Assembly (NCBI GenBank): GCA_002914805.1
Contig: JXTB01000134.1
Location: forward strand, 604,984 to 668,983
Direction: 5' to 3'
Length of the DNA: 64,000 nucleotides
DNA from: Parasponia andersonii
Taxonomy: Eukaryota > Streptophyta > Magnoliopsida > Rosales > Cannabaceae
The notes beneath the pieces are model-generated. The model saw nothing but the letters and a program-made list of their open reading frames with translations. It did no database searches and was not told the DNA's origin. Every line of letters begins with the position of its first letter. The first letter of the stretch is position 1. This document shows, in pieces, positions 37,602 through 47,123 of this stretch. The translations under genes and the position numbers were made by a program.

Positions 37602-40600
37602 GTTATTATTATTATTTCTTGATTAGGACTTTTAGGATTGGGGTTTATCTCAAAAGATTAATTTTTTAGAGTGGTTCGATCTCTAATAAACCCTATCTTA
37701 TTCCCCTTGTCTAGCTAATGTGGGACTTTGTTCATACACCTGATAAACCTCCTTGGAGGAAACACGATAGTCCTCTCCTCAAATGATGATCTATTTCATT
37801 ATCTCTATCATATCTTGAGACTCTTGACCACAACATTACCATGTAGATAGCAACCACCTCTAATTCTTCACCGTGGCTTTATCATCCCCTTCATTACTGT
37901 GATAAGACGGCTCACCTTCAGTGCTTATAGAACTTCCCACCGTCGCTATCTAACTTGTAGCCTACATCTTCATTCGATTTATTGCACCAGGGAGTCATCT
38001 TTTGCATCCACATGGCAAAATCTGAGTCCTCACTACTTGTTAGGTATTAGGATTCCATCCCAAAAGATTAATCTATAGAGTAGTCCCAACCATACAAACC
38101 CATTTTTTCAACATGTCTAGCCAATATGGGATTTTGTTCATACACTTAAAATCATGTTATGTTTTATGCTGAAGGACTCGTATATCGGACCAAGTGTGTA
38201 GTTGCTTGTAATTCCTTCTTGAAAACTTTCCTCCTGTTGAGTGAAAGTTATATATAACATTAATGACAGTACTTGTAATATTTGAAGATGTTAGAGGGGA
38301 GATAGATTTTATATGGGATAGAGTTAACTATTGGGTCGATTTGTGGGTCTATGATACTAAATATTTTAAGGATTTCTCCTTTTCTGATTTATGTAGGGAG
38401 TGGTCTAGTTGATTGTAACTTTTAGTTTAACATTCTTGATGATATCTCTCTTTGTATCTCTTTTTTGGCAATAATTTTTTTTTTCTGTTTCCTATTGAAA
38501 AAAATAAAACAAGGGTGCTTGTAACTTGATCATTGATTCCCTTTCAGGGTCCTCTCATAAATGAAGCTGCAGTAACAAAGGTTTCTTTTACTTTCCAGTT
38601 TCTGTTTTTTCTCTGATCTGCTGATTGCCTTATCAGTTTCTTTATGATGGTTACTCTGGAATTTTGCATTTTAGGTAGAGTCTCTTATTCAAGATGCTAC
38701 CTCCAAGGTTAGTTTTCTTGCACCTCTGTTGAGTTAGTTGTTACTCAGACTTTTGTTTTGGTGATTGTTGTGGCTATTTGTGCACTTTGTTGGATTACTA
38801 CTATTTTGTTCCTTATGTTTGGTAGGAAGGAAAAGAGAGAGGAAGGAAAAGTTTTGAGGGAAAAGTGGAGGGAAATAAAAATTTGGGTTGTTTGGTAGAA
38901 GAGAAAAGGGAAGGGAAAAGAAAAAGGGAGGGAAAAAAATAGTAGGACTTACTCAAATATTCTCCTCCCAAAAATGGAGAGAAAAGGGGGAAGAAAAGTT
39001 TTTTTACTAATGTTTTAAAGTGAATTTACTAAATTAACCTTGTACACTACTTTTAAAATTTTAATAAAAGGGGCAAAACACTCATTTTAAAATATACTAG
39101 TTTTCTTTTTTTCCTAAGTACCAAGCAACAATGGAGAAAAGACATTTTCCTTTCCATCCTACATATTTTTTTTCCCCCCTAATTTTTCCTTCTCCCTACT
39201 TTCTTTCCTCTCTACCGAACATAGTGACTTGTTAAACCTAGAGAACCATAAATTATTGCAATGTTTGTCTGTTTCTGTGTTTCTCAGAACCAGTATTTAG
39301 TGAAACGATACTATTTATGTTACAACTAATTTTACTTGCTTCTATTTTTTATTTGCTATTTGAAGGGAGCAAAAGTAATACTCGGAGGGAAAAGGCATAG
39401 TCTAGGGTTGACCTTTTATGAGCCTACAGTTATCAGTGATGCCAATAACGAAATGCTTATATCAAGGTATTCAATAAAATTTTGCTAGTTTTTGATTGAT
39501 GACCTTTGACGTATCGTATCATGTTGCAGCTATCTTTTGTGTCGTAGTTGTGATGTATAAGAGCAAGTTTGTGTAGCTTAATGTTTGTTAGTGTCTGGCA
39601 CACCAAATGCAGGAACTAAAGAAAGTATTTGCTAGAATTTCTTGTAATTCATGGTTACGTGTAAGCTTGGTATATTTTTTTAGATATTTGCCTTTTCTGT
39701 TTCTGTTCTTTTCATTTTTCAAACTGTTTCTCTGTTATGTAAATTCCATAAGCTTGGCAGTTGATATGGTCAGACAATTGTTCTGAGAATTGACGTCTTT
39801 ACAGTCTACGCATTTTCTCGTACATGTATAATTTTTGGGACTTGCTATGGATAAATGTAAGCTTTATAGAATTATTATGAAGCTATGCAACTAGAAATTG
39901 ATCCCTATGATTGAAGTTATATACTCTATAACATAGGCCTTATCCACACAAGAAGTGGAGATGGTAATCTGTATTTACTATCTTCCCGTTTAGATTCAGG
40001 GTGGGAAAATGGACACGACTAGCCTGTTCATATCATTCTCTTTATCTATTATTAGACTGGTAAGACAATAACTGGAATTATCCTTTCTTTTAATAAAATC
40101 ATTGAGAAAATATATAATAACTGGAATTTGTTAACGAATAGTATGGTAAAGTGGCATACCTTTTCTTCTTTTGCCCTTTAAGAAAGTCTGTAGAATGAAA
40201 TATGAGAGGAGGGATTAGAGTTGAGGGAAAGGAGATTTTTGTTTGGTAGAGACTAAGAATAGGTGGGAGGGCAAAATTGAGAGAAGGGCAGACACCCTTC
40301 GGCCTGCCATTCTTTACCTCCAATACGTAGAGATTAAAGGATGTCAATTACACGATTATCCTTGCACAGATAGTTTTATGCAAGATATGATGGTAAATCA
40401 AAATTATATACGTTGATTCCTTTTCATCTCTTCTTCCAACATGTTCCTTCAGGTTCTAATAATTAGATGTTAGGGTTAACTTTTGGCCGTTTAATTATAG
40501 GATGATCTAATTTAGCCTCTGAATCGCGAAAATGTGAGTCTTCTACTCTTAGTTATATTTTTGTTTCAGTTTTTTCCCTGAACTTTCAAATGCCCTTCTT

Positions 40601-41725
40601 TCCATCCCAAACTATGCATTTTGTCTCAGTTTTGGCTCCTAACTAATAGTTTTGGGACCAAAACTGAATAGTTGAGGAACCAAAATACAGAAAAATCATA
40701 GTTCAGTAGCTGAAACTTAGACAAAAGATATAGTTCAGGGTATAAAATGGACATTTGAAAGTTCAAGGGCAACAACTGGGACAAGAACATGGTTTGGGAT
40801 AGCATAGTAGTGCATTTCAAAGTTCAGGAGTCAAATTGAGACTGAGATTCTAGTTTTAAGTTTAAAAATTAAAATAACATGTTACTAGTTCTTTTTTTTT
40901 TTTTTTTTTTTTTTACACTTGACGTTTTGCCTTGATTCAGAGAGGAAATATTTGGACCTGTGGCAACCCTGTTTCGGTTCAAAACTGAGGATGATGCTAT
41001 TCGCATTGCTAATGACACCACCTCAGGTTTATTTTATTTATTTCTAAGCAATCATTTAAAATTTCACGTCTCAAAAGAAACCATAGAGAAAACTGTATTT
41101 CTTGCCTTTGGAAGACCAGTTTCACTCTACAGTAGCTGGTAACTTCTGATATGCATATGCAGGGTTAGCTGCTTACATATTTACAAGCAGTATTAAACGG
41201 TCATGGCGCGTCTCGGAAGCCCTTGAATATGGTCTTGTTGGTGTCAATGAGGGCATCATTTCAACAGAGGTGGGTCTACTATCAATATTGGTATATTATT
41301 TTCTTGTGTTTTGTAGTGTTGTCTTATCATTTTGCTATGCAGGTGGCTCCATTTGGAGGTGTTAAACAGTCAGGCCTTGGACGGGAAGGTTCTAAATATG
41401 GAATAGACGAATATTTGGAGGCAAGTATACTGTAATTAAGATGCAACTTTTTTTTTTTTGTTTTTTTTAAAGAGTAGTTTTTTTAATATAATTTCAAAAA
41501 ATTAGAGTTCTTATTTCTCAATATTGATTCAAAGGTTCAGAATCTTTTATTGGACAAGTCCTGTTATGCTGAATTTAAAATCACTTGTCACGACATGAAC
41601 GAGTACACATCATGTATACCTACGGGAAAAAAATCTTTTTTTTTTGGGTTTTACATTTATTCTTATGTTAAGTTGTTGTCTTTTCTTTGCAGATGAAATA
41701 CGTGTGCATGGGGAATATAAACTGA
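18086..41725 (+). CDS. ALDH5F1: Succinate-semialdehyde dehydrogenase, mitochondrial
   Basis: Twenty exons: 18086-18181, 19407-19520, 19921-20020, 20480-20528, 29692-29779, 29906-30016, 30959-31021, 31128-31238, 32862-32927, 33032-33109, 34213-34290, 35670-35736, 36363-36448, 38548-38580, 38675-38707, 39366-39466, 40941-41026, 41163-41269, 41343-41420 and 41693-41725. They total 1578 nt and 525 aa, close to the known plant enzyme. It oxidises succinic semialdehyde to succinate with NAD+, the last step of the GABA shunt. Residues 1-32 are Arg/Ser-rich without acids, like a mitochondrial presequence. Visible ALDH residues are N198 (TPWNFP), the FTGSTAVG coenzyme motif, E296 (LELGG), the nucleophile C330 with neighbour C332 (GQTCVCANR, the redox pair of SSADHs) and E427 (EIFGPVA). 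Introns are GT-AG except the last, with a GC donor (GAG|GCAAGT). Intron 4 is 9.2 kb because of retroelements. The reading frame is intact throughout. Confidence 0.97.
18190..18342. repeat. CT-rich and TA microsatellites at the start of ALDH5F1 intron 1
   Basis: Right after the exon 1 donor come (CT)n tracts at about 18190-18245 and 18306-18327, then (TA)n to 18342, with CACACA between. Their proximity to the donor makes a short open frame read through exon 1 into Ser/Leu repeats that are not coding. Confidence 0.9.
21432..21469. repeat. (TA)n microsatellite in ALDH5F1 intron 4
   Basis: About 19 TA units follow GTGTGTG. Confidence 0.95.
22001..22372 (+). repeat. Left LTR of the non-autonomous element
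   Basis: It starts TGTGAAATAGGAAA and ends CCTACATCA. Shared with the right copy are AATATTTTAGGAATAT, GTGTCTAGTTTCCTAGTT, the TATA-like CTATAAATAGGCTTA and ATTCTCTTTCTAAATTCTCA. Confidence 0.75.
23141..23311 (+). pseudogene. 56-aa gag-like ORF inside the non-autonomous element
   Basis: ATG at 23141 opens a 56-codon frame beginning [18 protein letters not shown] with an acidic/hydrophobic heptad-like stretch ([20 protein letters not shown]) compatible with a coiled coil. The frame is cut where a 22-bp tandem duplication (TTTGATAAATTGTCTGAACA, copies at about 23288 and 23310) shifts it to a stop. I do not recognise the family. It may be the N-terminus of a gag-like protein. Confidence 0.45.
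23897..24271 (+). repeat. Right LTR of the non-autonomous element
   Basis: It begins TGATGAAGAATAGGAAA and ends ATCATACGTCG. It differs from the left copy by scattered substitutions, and its last 50 bp are included in a later 119-bp tandem duplication. Confidence 0.72.
24222..24459. repeat. Near-perfect 119-bp tandem duplication spanning the LTR end
   Basis: Copies 24222-24340 and 24341-24459 are identical by eye except at the last base. Each contains the final 50 bp of the right LTR (starting TTTGCTTTTCTATCTATTCT) plus 69 bp of flanking intron ending CTTACATGGTTGCT. The lack of differences makes this one of the youngest events in the window. Confidence 0.92.
24575..24882 (+). repeat. Left LTR of the Copia element
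   Basis: Its first base is C where the right copy has T (CGTTGAAG versus TGTTGAAG), so the canonical TG start is mutated. It ends CTGCAAACA. A TATA-like CTATAAATAAGGG lies near 24800, and a long T tract (24660-24691) differs in length from the right copy. Confidence 0.93.
24883..24894 (+). other. Copia primer-binding site (initiator tRNA-Met)
   Basis: TGGTATCAGAGC abuts the left LTR. It is the standard plant Copia primer-binding sequence complementary to the initiator methionine tRNA 3' end. Confidence 0.95.
24918..29250 (+). pseudogene. Broken Copia gag-pol polyprotein
   Basis: Starts at [13 protein letters not shown]. Gag carries [18 protein letters not shown] and a CX2CX4HX4C zinc knuckle at about 25773-25815. 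The protease motif near 25980 reads [10 protein letters not shown], where the active-site DSG has become DFG. Integrase (about 26400-27115) keeps the CEIC metal-binding half and the later Asp (RTDNGREY) and Glu (NGVSERKNR), but its first catalytic Asp position reads HSYIWGP (Tyr). Reverse transcriptase (about 27750-28670) and RNase H follow. In-frame stops occur near 25330, 26252, 26397, 26660, 27115, 28055, 28667 and 28803, and a frameshift falls just before the YVDD active site at 28305. The coding capacity is dead. Only the description of breaks is given here. Confidence 0.93.
29249..29257 (+). other. Copia polypurine tract
   Basis: GAGAGGGAG directly precedes the TGTTGAAG start of the right LTR, the expected place for plus-strand priming. 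Confidence 0.85.
29258..29573 (+). repeat. Right LTR of the Copia element
   Basis: TGTTGAAGATTTTG to CTGCAAACA, 316 bp versus 308 bp in the left copy. Besides the T-tract length there are scattered substitutions and a small insertion (CATTCAATTATTC near 29537). Confidence 0.93.
31336..31411. repeat. 38-bp perfect tandem duplication in ALDH5F1 intron 8
   Basis: AGGTGGATGAATAGTACTTT followed by AAGTGTCTTCTTTTGGTA occurs twice head-to-tail with a period of 38 bp and no internal differences. Confidence 0.93.
33150..33900 (+). mobile_element. LINE (non-LTR) fragment in ALDH5F1 intron 10
   Basis: An early part reads [21 protein letters not shown], typical of the region before zf-RVT. An open frame from 33470 then reads [20 protein letters not shown], the W.xDxSGxFSxKSFF signature of plant LINE reverse transcriptase C-termini, followed by [20 protein letters not shown]. 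The frame is disrupted between the two parts. It is sense-oriented within the host gene. Confidence 0.75.
36630..37215 (+). mobile_element. LINE 3' end in ALDH5F1 intron 13
   Basis: Frame 36633 onward reads [20 protein letters not shown] and [20 protein letters not shown], the zf-RVT domain with its CxxC. A later frame (36900-37092) gives [28 protein letters not shown] and a stop, the usual ORF2 C-terminus. It ends in an A-rich tail at about 37195-37215. It is 5'-truncated and frameshifted, as is usual for LINE insertions. Confidence 0.82.
37571..37618. repeat. (ATT)n microsatellite in ALDH5F1 intron 13
   Basis: About 16 ATT units with one GTT interruption near the end. It abuts the left copy of the TRIM-like repeat pair. 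Confidence 0.95.
37620..38150. mobile_element. TRIM-like element: two ~110-bp direct repeats around a 300-bp core
   Basis: Diverged direct repeats at about 37625-37740 and 38043-38148 share ATTAGGA, ATC(T/C)CAAAAGATTAAT, TAGAGTAGT/TAGAGTGGT, CAAACCCAT/TAAACCCTA and GTCTAGC(T/C)AAT(G/A)TGGGA(C/T)TTTGTTCATACAC. The core has no coding frame. This fits a terminal-repeat retrotransposon in miniature, but I could not identify clean TG...CA ends or a target duplication. Confidence 0.5.
38285..38515 (+). mobile_element. Second LINE 3' tail in ALDH5F1 intron 13
   Basis: A short frame reads [20 protein letters not shown], then [12 protein letters not shown] before a stop, matching the final residues of plant LINE ORF2. 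A 3' UTR and an A-rich end (GAAAAAAATAAAAC, about 38497-38510) follow. It is a distinct, shorter and more diverged insertion than the one at 36630. Confidence 0.72.
38814..39223. mobile_element. MITE in ALDH5F1 intron 15
   Basis: The left end TATGTTTGGTAGGAAGGAAA is mirrored by the right end TTCCTCTCTACCGAACATA. Inverted arms run about 40 bp or more, rich in GGAAGGAAAA on one side and TTTTCCTTCTCCC on the other, and span 410 bp in all. A second GTTTGGTAGAAGAG block lies inside at 38890. No protein is encoded. Confidence 0.8.
40140..40330. mobile_element. Possible MITE fragment in ALDH5F1 intron 16
   Basis: Contains TTTGTTTGGTAGAGACTAAG and GAGAGGAGGGATTAGAG, words resembling the arms of the MITE at 38814. 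No second inverted end was recognised, so it may be a relic or a chance likeness. Confidence 0.3.
40500..40865. mobile_element. Foldback/MITE-like inverted repeat in ALDH5F1 intron 16
   Basis: Left-arm words (CCTGAACTTTCAAATGCCC, TTTTGTCTCAGTTTTGGCTC) recur in reverse complement in the right arm (GGACATTTGAAAGTTCAAGG, GAAACTTAGACAAAAGATAT). Each arm also repeats the phrase internally. It lies 75 bp upstream of the exon 17 acceptor and is followed by a long T tract. Confidence 0.62.
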
Positions 41726-43452
41726 TATGCATGGTTTGCCATTGGGACATTGTCCAACCTTTATTTTCCCAGTTGGAGCCTGATGCTTCGATCTGGGAAA
41801 CTCGAGTTTCAGTTGGCTCCTAGGACATAGCATGCTGCGACTGCAATTTTAGTGTGCAACATGCATGACAACCGCGTTGTTGCAATGTGTCATAAATAAG
41901 TGCACACGATTCACGACTTTGATTGTACTTTTTCTTTTTTCTTACGTGTTTGGTATGACAATTGTTTTTGCTTAATTAAAGCTCGTTTGTTTTGGTCTGA
42001 AATTTACTGGTATGGATTTGATCCAGAAGGACAAGATTATCTATCTAGTCGTTTACCAAATTTAGAATACCAAGTGACATGGTGAGTGTGATGTTTTTCG
42101 GCCTTTAAATATGTCTTTTTATAGATCAAATGACATCACCAATTGAGAAATGACCAATTCATTCGGTTGCTACTAGAAATGTGATTCAAGTCTAGGGATA
42201 TTTTAGCCTGAAATAGCTAGCTTAGACAAGAATAGTAACTAACATGCGAACAATACTAGTTTCTGTTCATCATTCTACAATGCCATCTGCAGCAGTTCTG
42301 AATGAAAAATCTCTCATAAGGTAAATTAGAACTTGTTAATAGTTCGAGGATTCTAATGTGACGGCGTTGTTGTAACTAGAGTTTTAATCTTTAATTATAA
42401 TGGAACGAAAAATAAGAGTTTTACTGGTTTCGATTCAAAATACTGGTGTGCTTTAAGAAGAGAGAAGTAAGCAAACAGAAAGGAGTGCGAAACAAGAATT
42501 AACGACAATTTCTTCGATGTTTTAAATGAATTTAAGTTCAAATGTAGCCTTCATCAAGGTTAGGATGCTTTTTATGGTAATTGAGAGGTGGAACTCAATT
42601 GTTTAGGCACAGCTAGATATTTTAAGCAGAAGAAAACTCAAGACAACATAAAACGCTCTAACCCCTCTAACCCTGGAGAAGGCTCAAGAGATAAAAGGCT
42701 TGGCAGATTGATTTCATTCGTAGGAGAAGCATCTGGTAATATCAAAAACCAAGCAACAGATTTTTATTTTTTTATTTTTAATTTTTTTGAGGGACCAAGC
42801 GACAGATTTTAATTGCCCTTTTACTTTAAACTTCATTAAAACCGTCCACAAATATGTCTTTACTGGTTGACCAATTGATGGCATTTCACCCATTTGATAA
42901 AAATAGATGGAAAGATACGGGGAAATTAGTGTCCTTTTTTTTATTATTAAGATTTAATTAATAAATGTCTGTTTTATCTCTTTTTATAGTTTCATGACCT
43001 CGTATATATGTTTTCATATTTGGTATATTTATATATGTTCCAGCTTTAGCTTATTTGGTGTATTTTGTTTTATTATTAATATATACTGATGAAATAATCA
43101 TTTTATTATAGCATTTGAAAAATAAATATTTACATACAACGGGCCCAAAATTCGATCATTTTGCTATAAGACCCAAATGATACGGTCACAAGCATATCCT
43201 AGTGATAACACACTTTTCCTTAGATTTAAAAAAAAAAAAAAGAATGATACTAAAACAGAGGGAGGAAGTATAAAACCTAGATATCTTCTTTAAAGGTTAA
43301 GGAAATTTCCCAAGCAAAATCATCTCGCATGTCTTTTTTTATTCGTACTTGTAAATATGTACGTATATGTCATGTTATATTATTTTTGAAGATGCTTAGT
43401 AGTCCTAGACTCTAGCAATATTGTTGACTAAATTGATGTATCACTCAATTAG
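41726..43452. other. ALDH5F1 3' UTR and following intergenic sequence
   Basis: The 3' UTR probably ends before about 42120 (candidate signal CATAAATAAG near 41890 and AATTAAAG near 41975). The rest is AT-rich intergenic DNA without a recognisable gene. A 74-codon frame at 42588-42812 has no family features. Confidence 0.5.
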
Positions 43453-44180
43453 TAGTGTCAAAACGGGCTGACACTAATAGGCTGGTATGGGCATTGCACG
43501 ATTATAAGCTAACACGGTATAACATGATCCGATTAGTAACCGTGTCCAAGCCGATATTGGCACTATAAATAAACATATTTGGACTAGCACGGGCACATGC
43601 ACGATACGTGACACGACAGATATGATTAAGAAAAATATTAGTTTGCAAGAAATACACTTATTTTAAATTTATTTTAATTTTTGGGCATAATTTTAATACA
43701 ATAAATGTAAAAAGAAATTAAAAAAATTAAAATATTTTCTAAGTAAAAATAATATATATTATAAATATTATGTTAATTTCTTATTTTTTTAAAGCAAAAA
43801 AGTTCTAAAATTTAATAAATTTGAGCCAAAGAGTCTAGAGGTATTAAGAATCTAAGACAAAACTCATTTTCAATAGAAAATCCTTAAAATGTTAAGGAAA
43901 AAAAATATAGTTTAGGAACGTGTTAAATCATAATTTTTAAGTTATATATTTTGATATAATTTGAGTAGAGACTAATTTAGTTGCACAAGCACAACATAAT
44001 CACAACACAAACACATGCACCTAATGAGTTGAGTATAATACAACACGATTAATAATCCTGCCTAGACCGGCATGACACGATTATTAATTATGCTCGTCCT
44101 AACACGGCATGAAGTACGAATATGCCGTAACTAAATATACTTGAGCCGAATTGATATGACCCAATTAATAACTCTACACT
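43453..44180. mobile_element. Putative hAT-like non-autonomous element
   Basis: Starts TAGTGTCAAAACGGGCTG and ends ACTCTACACT. Near both ends are ACACGATTA/TAATAATC and GGCATGACACGATTATTAAT words. These phrases resemble common plant hAT-type MITEs. The terminal inverted repeats are short and imperfect and no 8-bp target duplication was found. Confidence 0.4.
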
Positions 44181-44407
44181 CAACAAAGGTTCACATTCAC
44201 TAGACTTAACCAAGCCCAATAAGATTCACTTTAGCCTCGTACATGGTATTGATTCTTTTAAGTCTCACCTACCAAAATCCAACCATGTTCGTTTCTTTTC
44301 AATTTAGGCTTTAGACCTTCAAATAATCCCAATAAACTGCATATCGAGGGAAGAGTACCACAAGAATATATATATATATATATATTTATATATACACACA
44401 TATATGT

Positions 44408-44770
44408 AGATAAATAATTCGTTTGGTTCCTAAATTATTGATTGAGTCTCATTTTACCCCTTAAATTTTTAAATTTCTCAATTTGGTCCTTAAACTATTA
44501 AAATTATTTTATTTTAGTCATTTTTAATAGTTTCGATTAAATATGAAAAATTTAAAAGATGTTACAAACTTTAGGGATTAATACCTGACTTAAACTTTGT
44601 ACCAAGTTACTATTTTGCCCATAAATTTAATGAAAATTAATGGAATAAGCTTCTACGGAATAACGTGAAATATATTTAATAGTTTAAGGACCAAAATTAG
44701 CACCAAAAAAAGTATAAGGATTAAATGAGACTTTTTCTAATAGCTTAAGGACTACTAAGATCATTTATCT
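44408..44770. mobile_element. Long-armed MITE
   Basis: The left arm AGATAAAT...GGTTCCTAAATTATTGA..GAGTCTCATTT..TTTGGTCCTTAAACTATTA is mirrored by the right arm TAATAGTTTAAGGACCAAA..AAATGAGACT..AAGGACTACT..ATTTATCT. Arms are about 110 bp around a 140-bp centre. It is non-coding. The target duplication is unclear. Confidence 0.72.
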
Positions 44771-44985
44771 GATACGTGATGAAATATATAATATCATAAA
44801 AGTATTTGGCCACATTTTGTAGGATTCCATATTATATTAATTAAACAATATATAGTGCTTAGTAGTGTTTTTGTACTGCACTAAATAGCACAACATCAAA
44901 AATACAATACAAACAATAATATGTCTACTACTTAATAAAAAGATTTTTAGAATTTATTATATAATCTTTAAGTATAAGACCGTAT

Positions 44986-45220
44986 TGTACAATTGTAAAA
45001 ATCCAGATTTTTGAGAAGGTAATTTGGACAATTTACTAATTTTTCGGATATAATATTATGGGGATTAAATTGAAAAAATTTTGTGCAGAGGGACTAAATT
45101 GTAATTTTTGAGGGACTAGATTGATAGAGATTTGAAATTTGGAGACTTATGTGCAATTTTTGAAAAATTACACAGCCCTATAAGATGTCCTGTCCTTTTC
45201 TTTTCTCTCTCTTCTCCCCC

Positions 45221-45255
<35 letters not shown>

Positions 45256-47123
45256 GTTTCTCGGCCGGAAGAAGCAGGGGCCGCCGCAAGAGTCGCTCTG
45301 GCCGTCGTCCGCCCATGCCACTGACCGACGCCGACTCGCCAAACCACGCCGAAGCTCCGCCGCCCCTCGCCAGCCGCCACTGTCGCCTGTAATGCCAGAA
45401 ATCCTCCAAGTCGCCGTTTCGGTTTTTTCGTCACCAGCGACGATTCCGGCCACCATTCGACCTCTAACTGGTCCCATTGGATTCGTCTCTTCTCAAGGAT
45501 CATCAAGTTATATATATCTCAACCCTATTTTGCCCGGATTGAAAGTTGCTATTTTTGGATATTTTGAGTTTAAGTTTGACTTTTTAATCCGGCCGTTAGA
45601 TTGAGTTTTTGTTGTCATTTTTGGAATGTACTTAGAAAATGGAGAAGTTTGATATATATATTGCCTATCTTTGGTGATCGGCATGGAAATCGAGATCGGA
45701 CAGTCGAGATTTGCCTCGTTTTGCATGCCACCGGCCCGGTGTGGGCCCGGACCCGTGTTGAACAAGTTATATGTCTAATCTAGCTATTTTGTGTGCTAGG
45801 AATTTAGCGAAGAGGTCCGTTTATGGAATTGAAGCTCCAGTGAAAAATTAGTTTTTCGCAAGAGGACGATCGAGGGGTTGGAATTGGTTTTCGACCCTCC
45901 AGACGATCGTCAACGACACCTTGAGGATTCAATAGCGTGGTATTACTATTCGAGCGAGGTAGGGACTCAATTACCTATGGTTTATATCGTTTTTGAATAA
46001 AACTTATTTTCTGCAACATATGAGAATAAATGTGATTTTTGGTTTCTCGATGGGAATTGGTTGTATGAGATATATACTGTATTGCTCTAGGAATTTTCTG
46101 AGTACAGGTTATTTTGGGTATATTAAAAATAAGGCTGTTATGCTGCCCATTTTTCTATAAAAATCTAGTATGCTGATTTTACTGAAAAACCAGAGTATGA
46201 TTATTTTCACATTTCAGTTCTGTATTGCACGTGTCATAGGATCATACATGAGCACTGTGTTAGCATCGTGGGTTACAGTGTGGCGTTGCGTGCCCCACCA
46301 TCGGTGAAGTCTGTAAACTCGCGCGAGGTTTTGTTACTTCTGATTACCTCCCCATTTGGTAGGTGTAGGCAATTCGGTTGCCCCTCCAAGTTTGGTAGGC
46401 GATATATGGGTGTCCTCTCTTGGTATGGGCTTAGGTATCAGGTAGGCTGTTACGCATACTTAGTGCCATCTTCCTGGGTCTCCACAGATGAGAGGATGAG
46501 AGCTCATGGGTATGGGTTGATTTGTGTCATGTGCATATGAATTGAATGGTTTTGATTACATTGCTTTTTATATATATATGGATTTCCAGTTTGGGTTATA
46601 TATATATGTATGTTTTGGACTAAACTAACCATACATGAAGTCCCCATCACTAAAATATTTTTGATCGAGGTAATTGTTTTTCCTATTGGGCATTTTATGT
46701 TCACCCTCCTGCCATCTTCCTCAGATGGTGTCCAGTGCGATCTCGGTGATCAAGAGGAGTAAGATTTCATCTTGATTGTAGTTCGTCTCTTGGTAATACT
46801 AGAAGTTTGTCGTCAACCAAGATTACTACTTTCTATTTTGTCTGCGAACTTATGTTTACCATTTTGGTATTTGACTTTTGTTGTGGATGATGGTGATGCT
46901 TGGGGTTTTATATGACTTCGTAATTTTTAATTATTATTCAGTTTATGTTTAATGGTGTATACGAACTATGAGAGTGGTTCACGGAATGGAATTCCGATTA
47001 TTTAATTTAAATCGATAGTTTTTATAAAAACTAGAACTTTTGACACTTTTCAAATAAATCATGGAATTTTCCACCTTTGTGAAATTCTCTTTCTGCCATT
47101 GGCCCAGGTTTTGGGTCATGACA
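44986..47123 (+). repeat. Putative solo LTR of a gypsy element (Del/Tekay-like)
   Basis: Begins TGTACAATTGTAAAAATCCA and ends TTTTGGGTCATGACA, end types I associate with long LTRs of the Del/Tekay chromovirus lineage. It contains GGGACTAAATTG / GGGACTAGATTG phrases, a CT microsatellite, a GC-rich 200-bp block (45260-45480), GCGAGGTAGGGACTC and TTGGTAGG/TTTGGTAGG phrases that recur in such LTRs. No primer site, polymerase or second LTR follows, hence solo. CGTAT precedes the start but the base-adjacent right flank does not match it. The 139-codon frame at 45185-45604 is a by-product of the CT and GC-rich parts. Confidence 0.5.
45223..45253. repeat. (CT)n microsatellite
   Basis: Fifteen or so CT units lie just before the GC-rich block. 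They produce the Ser/Leu and Arg/Glu pseudo-peptides seen on opposite strands. Confidence 0.95.

Noticed and set aside
45185..45604. 139-codon frame with LSLSLS and Pro/Arg-rich part as a gene
   Set aside because: Derived from a CT microsatellite and GC-rich block within an LTR-like sequence. All frames on both strands are similarly open.
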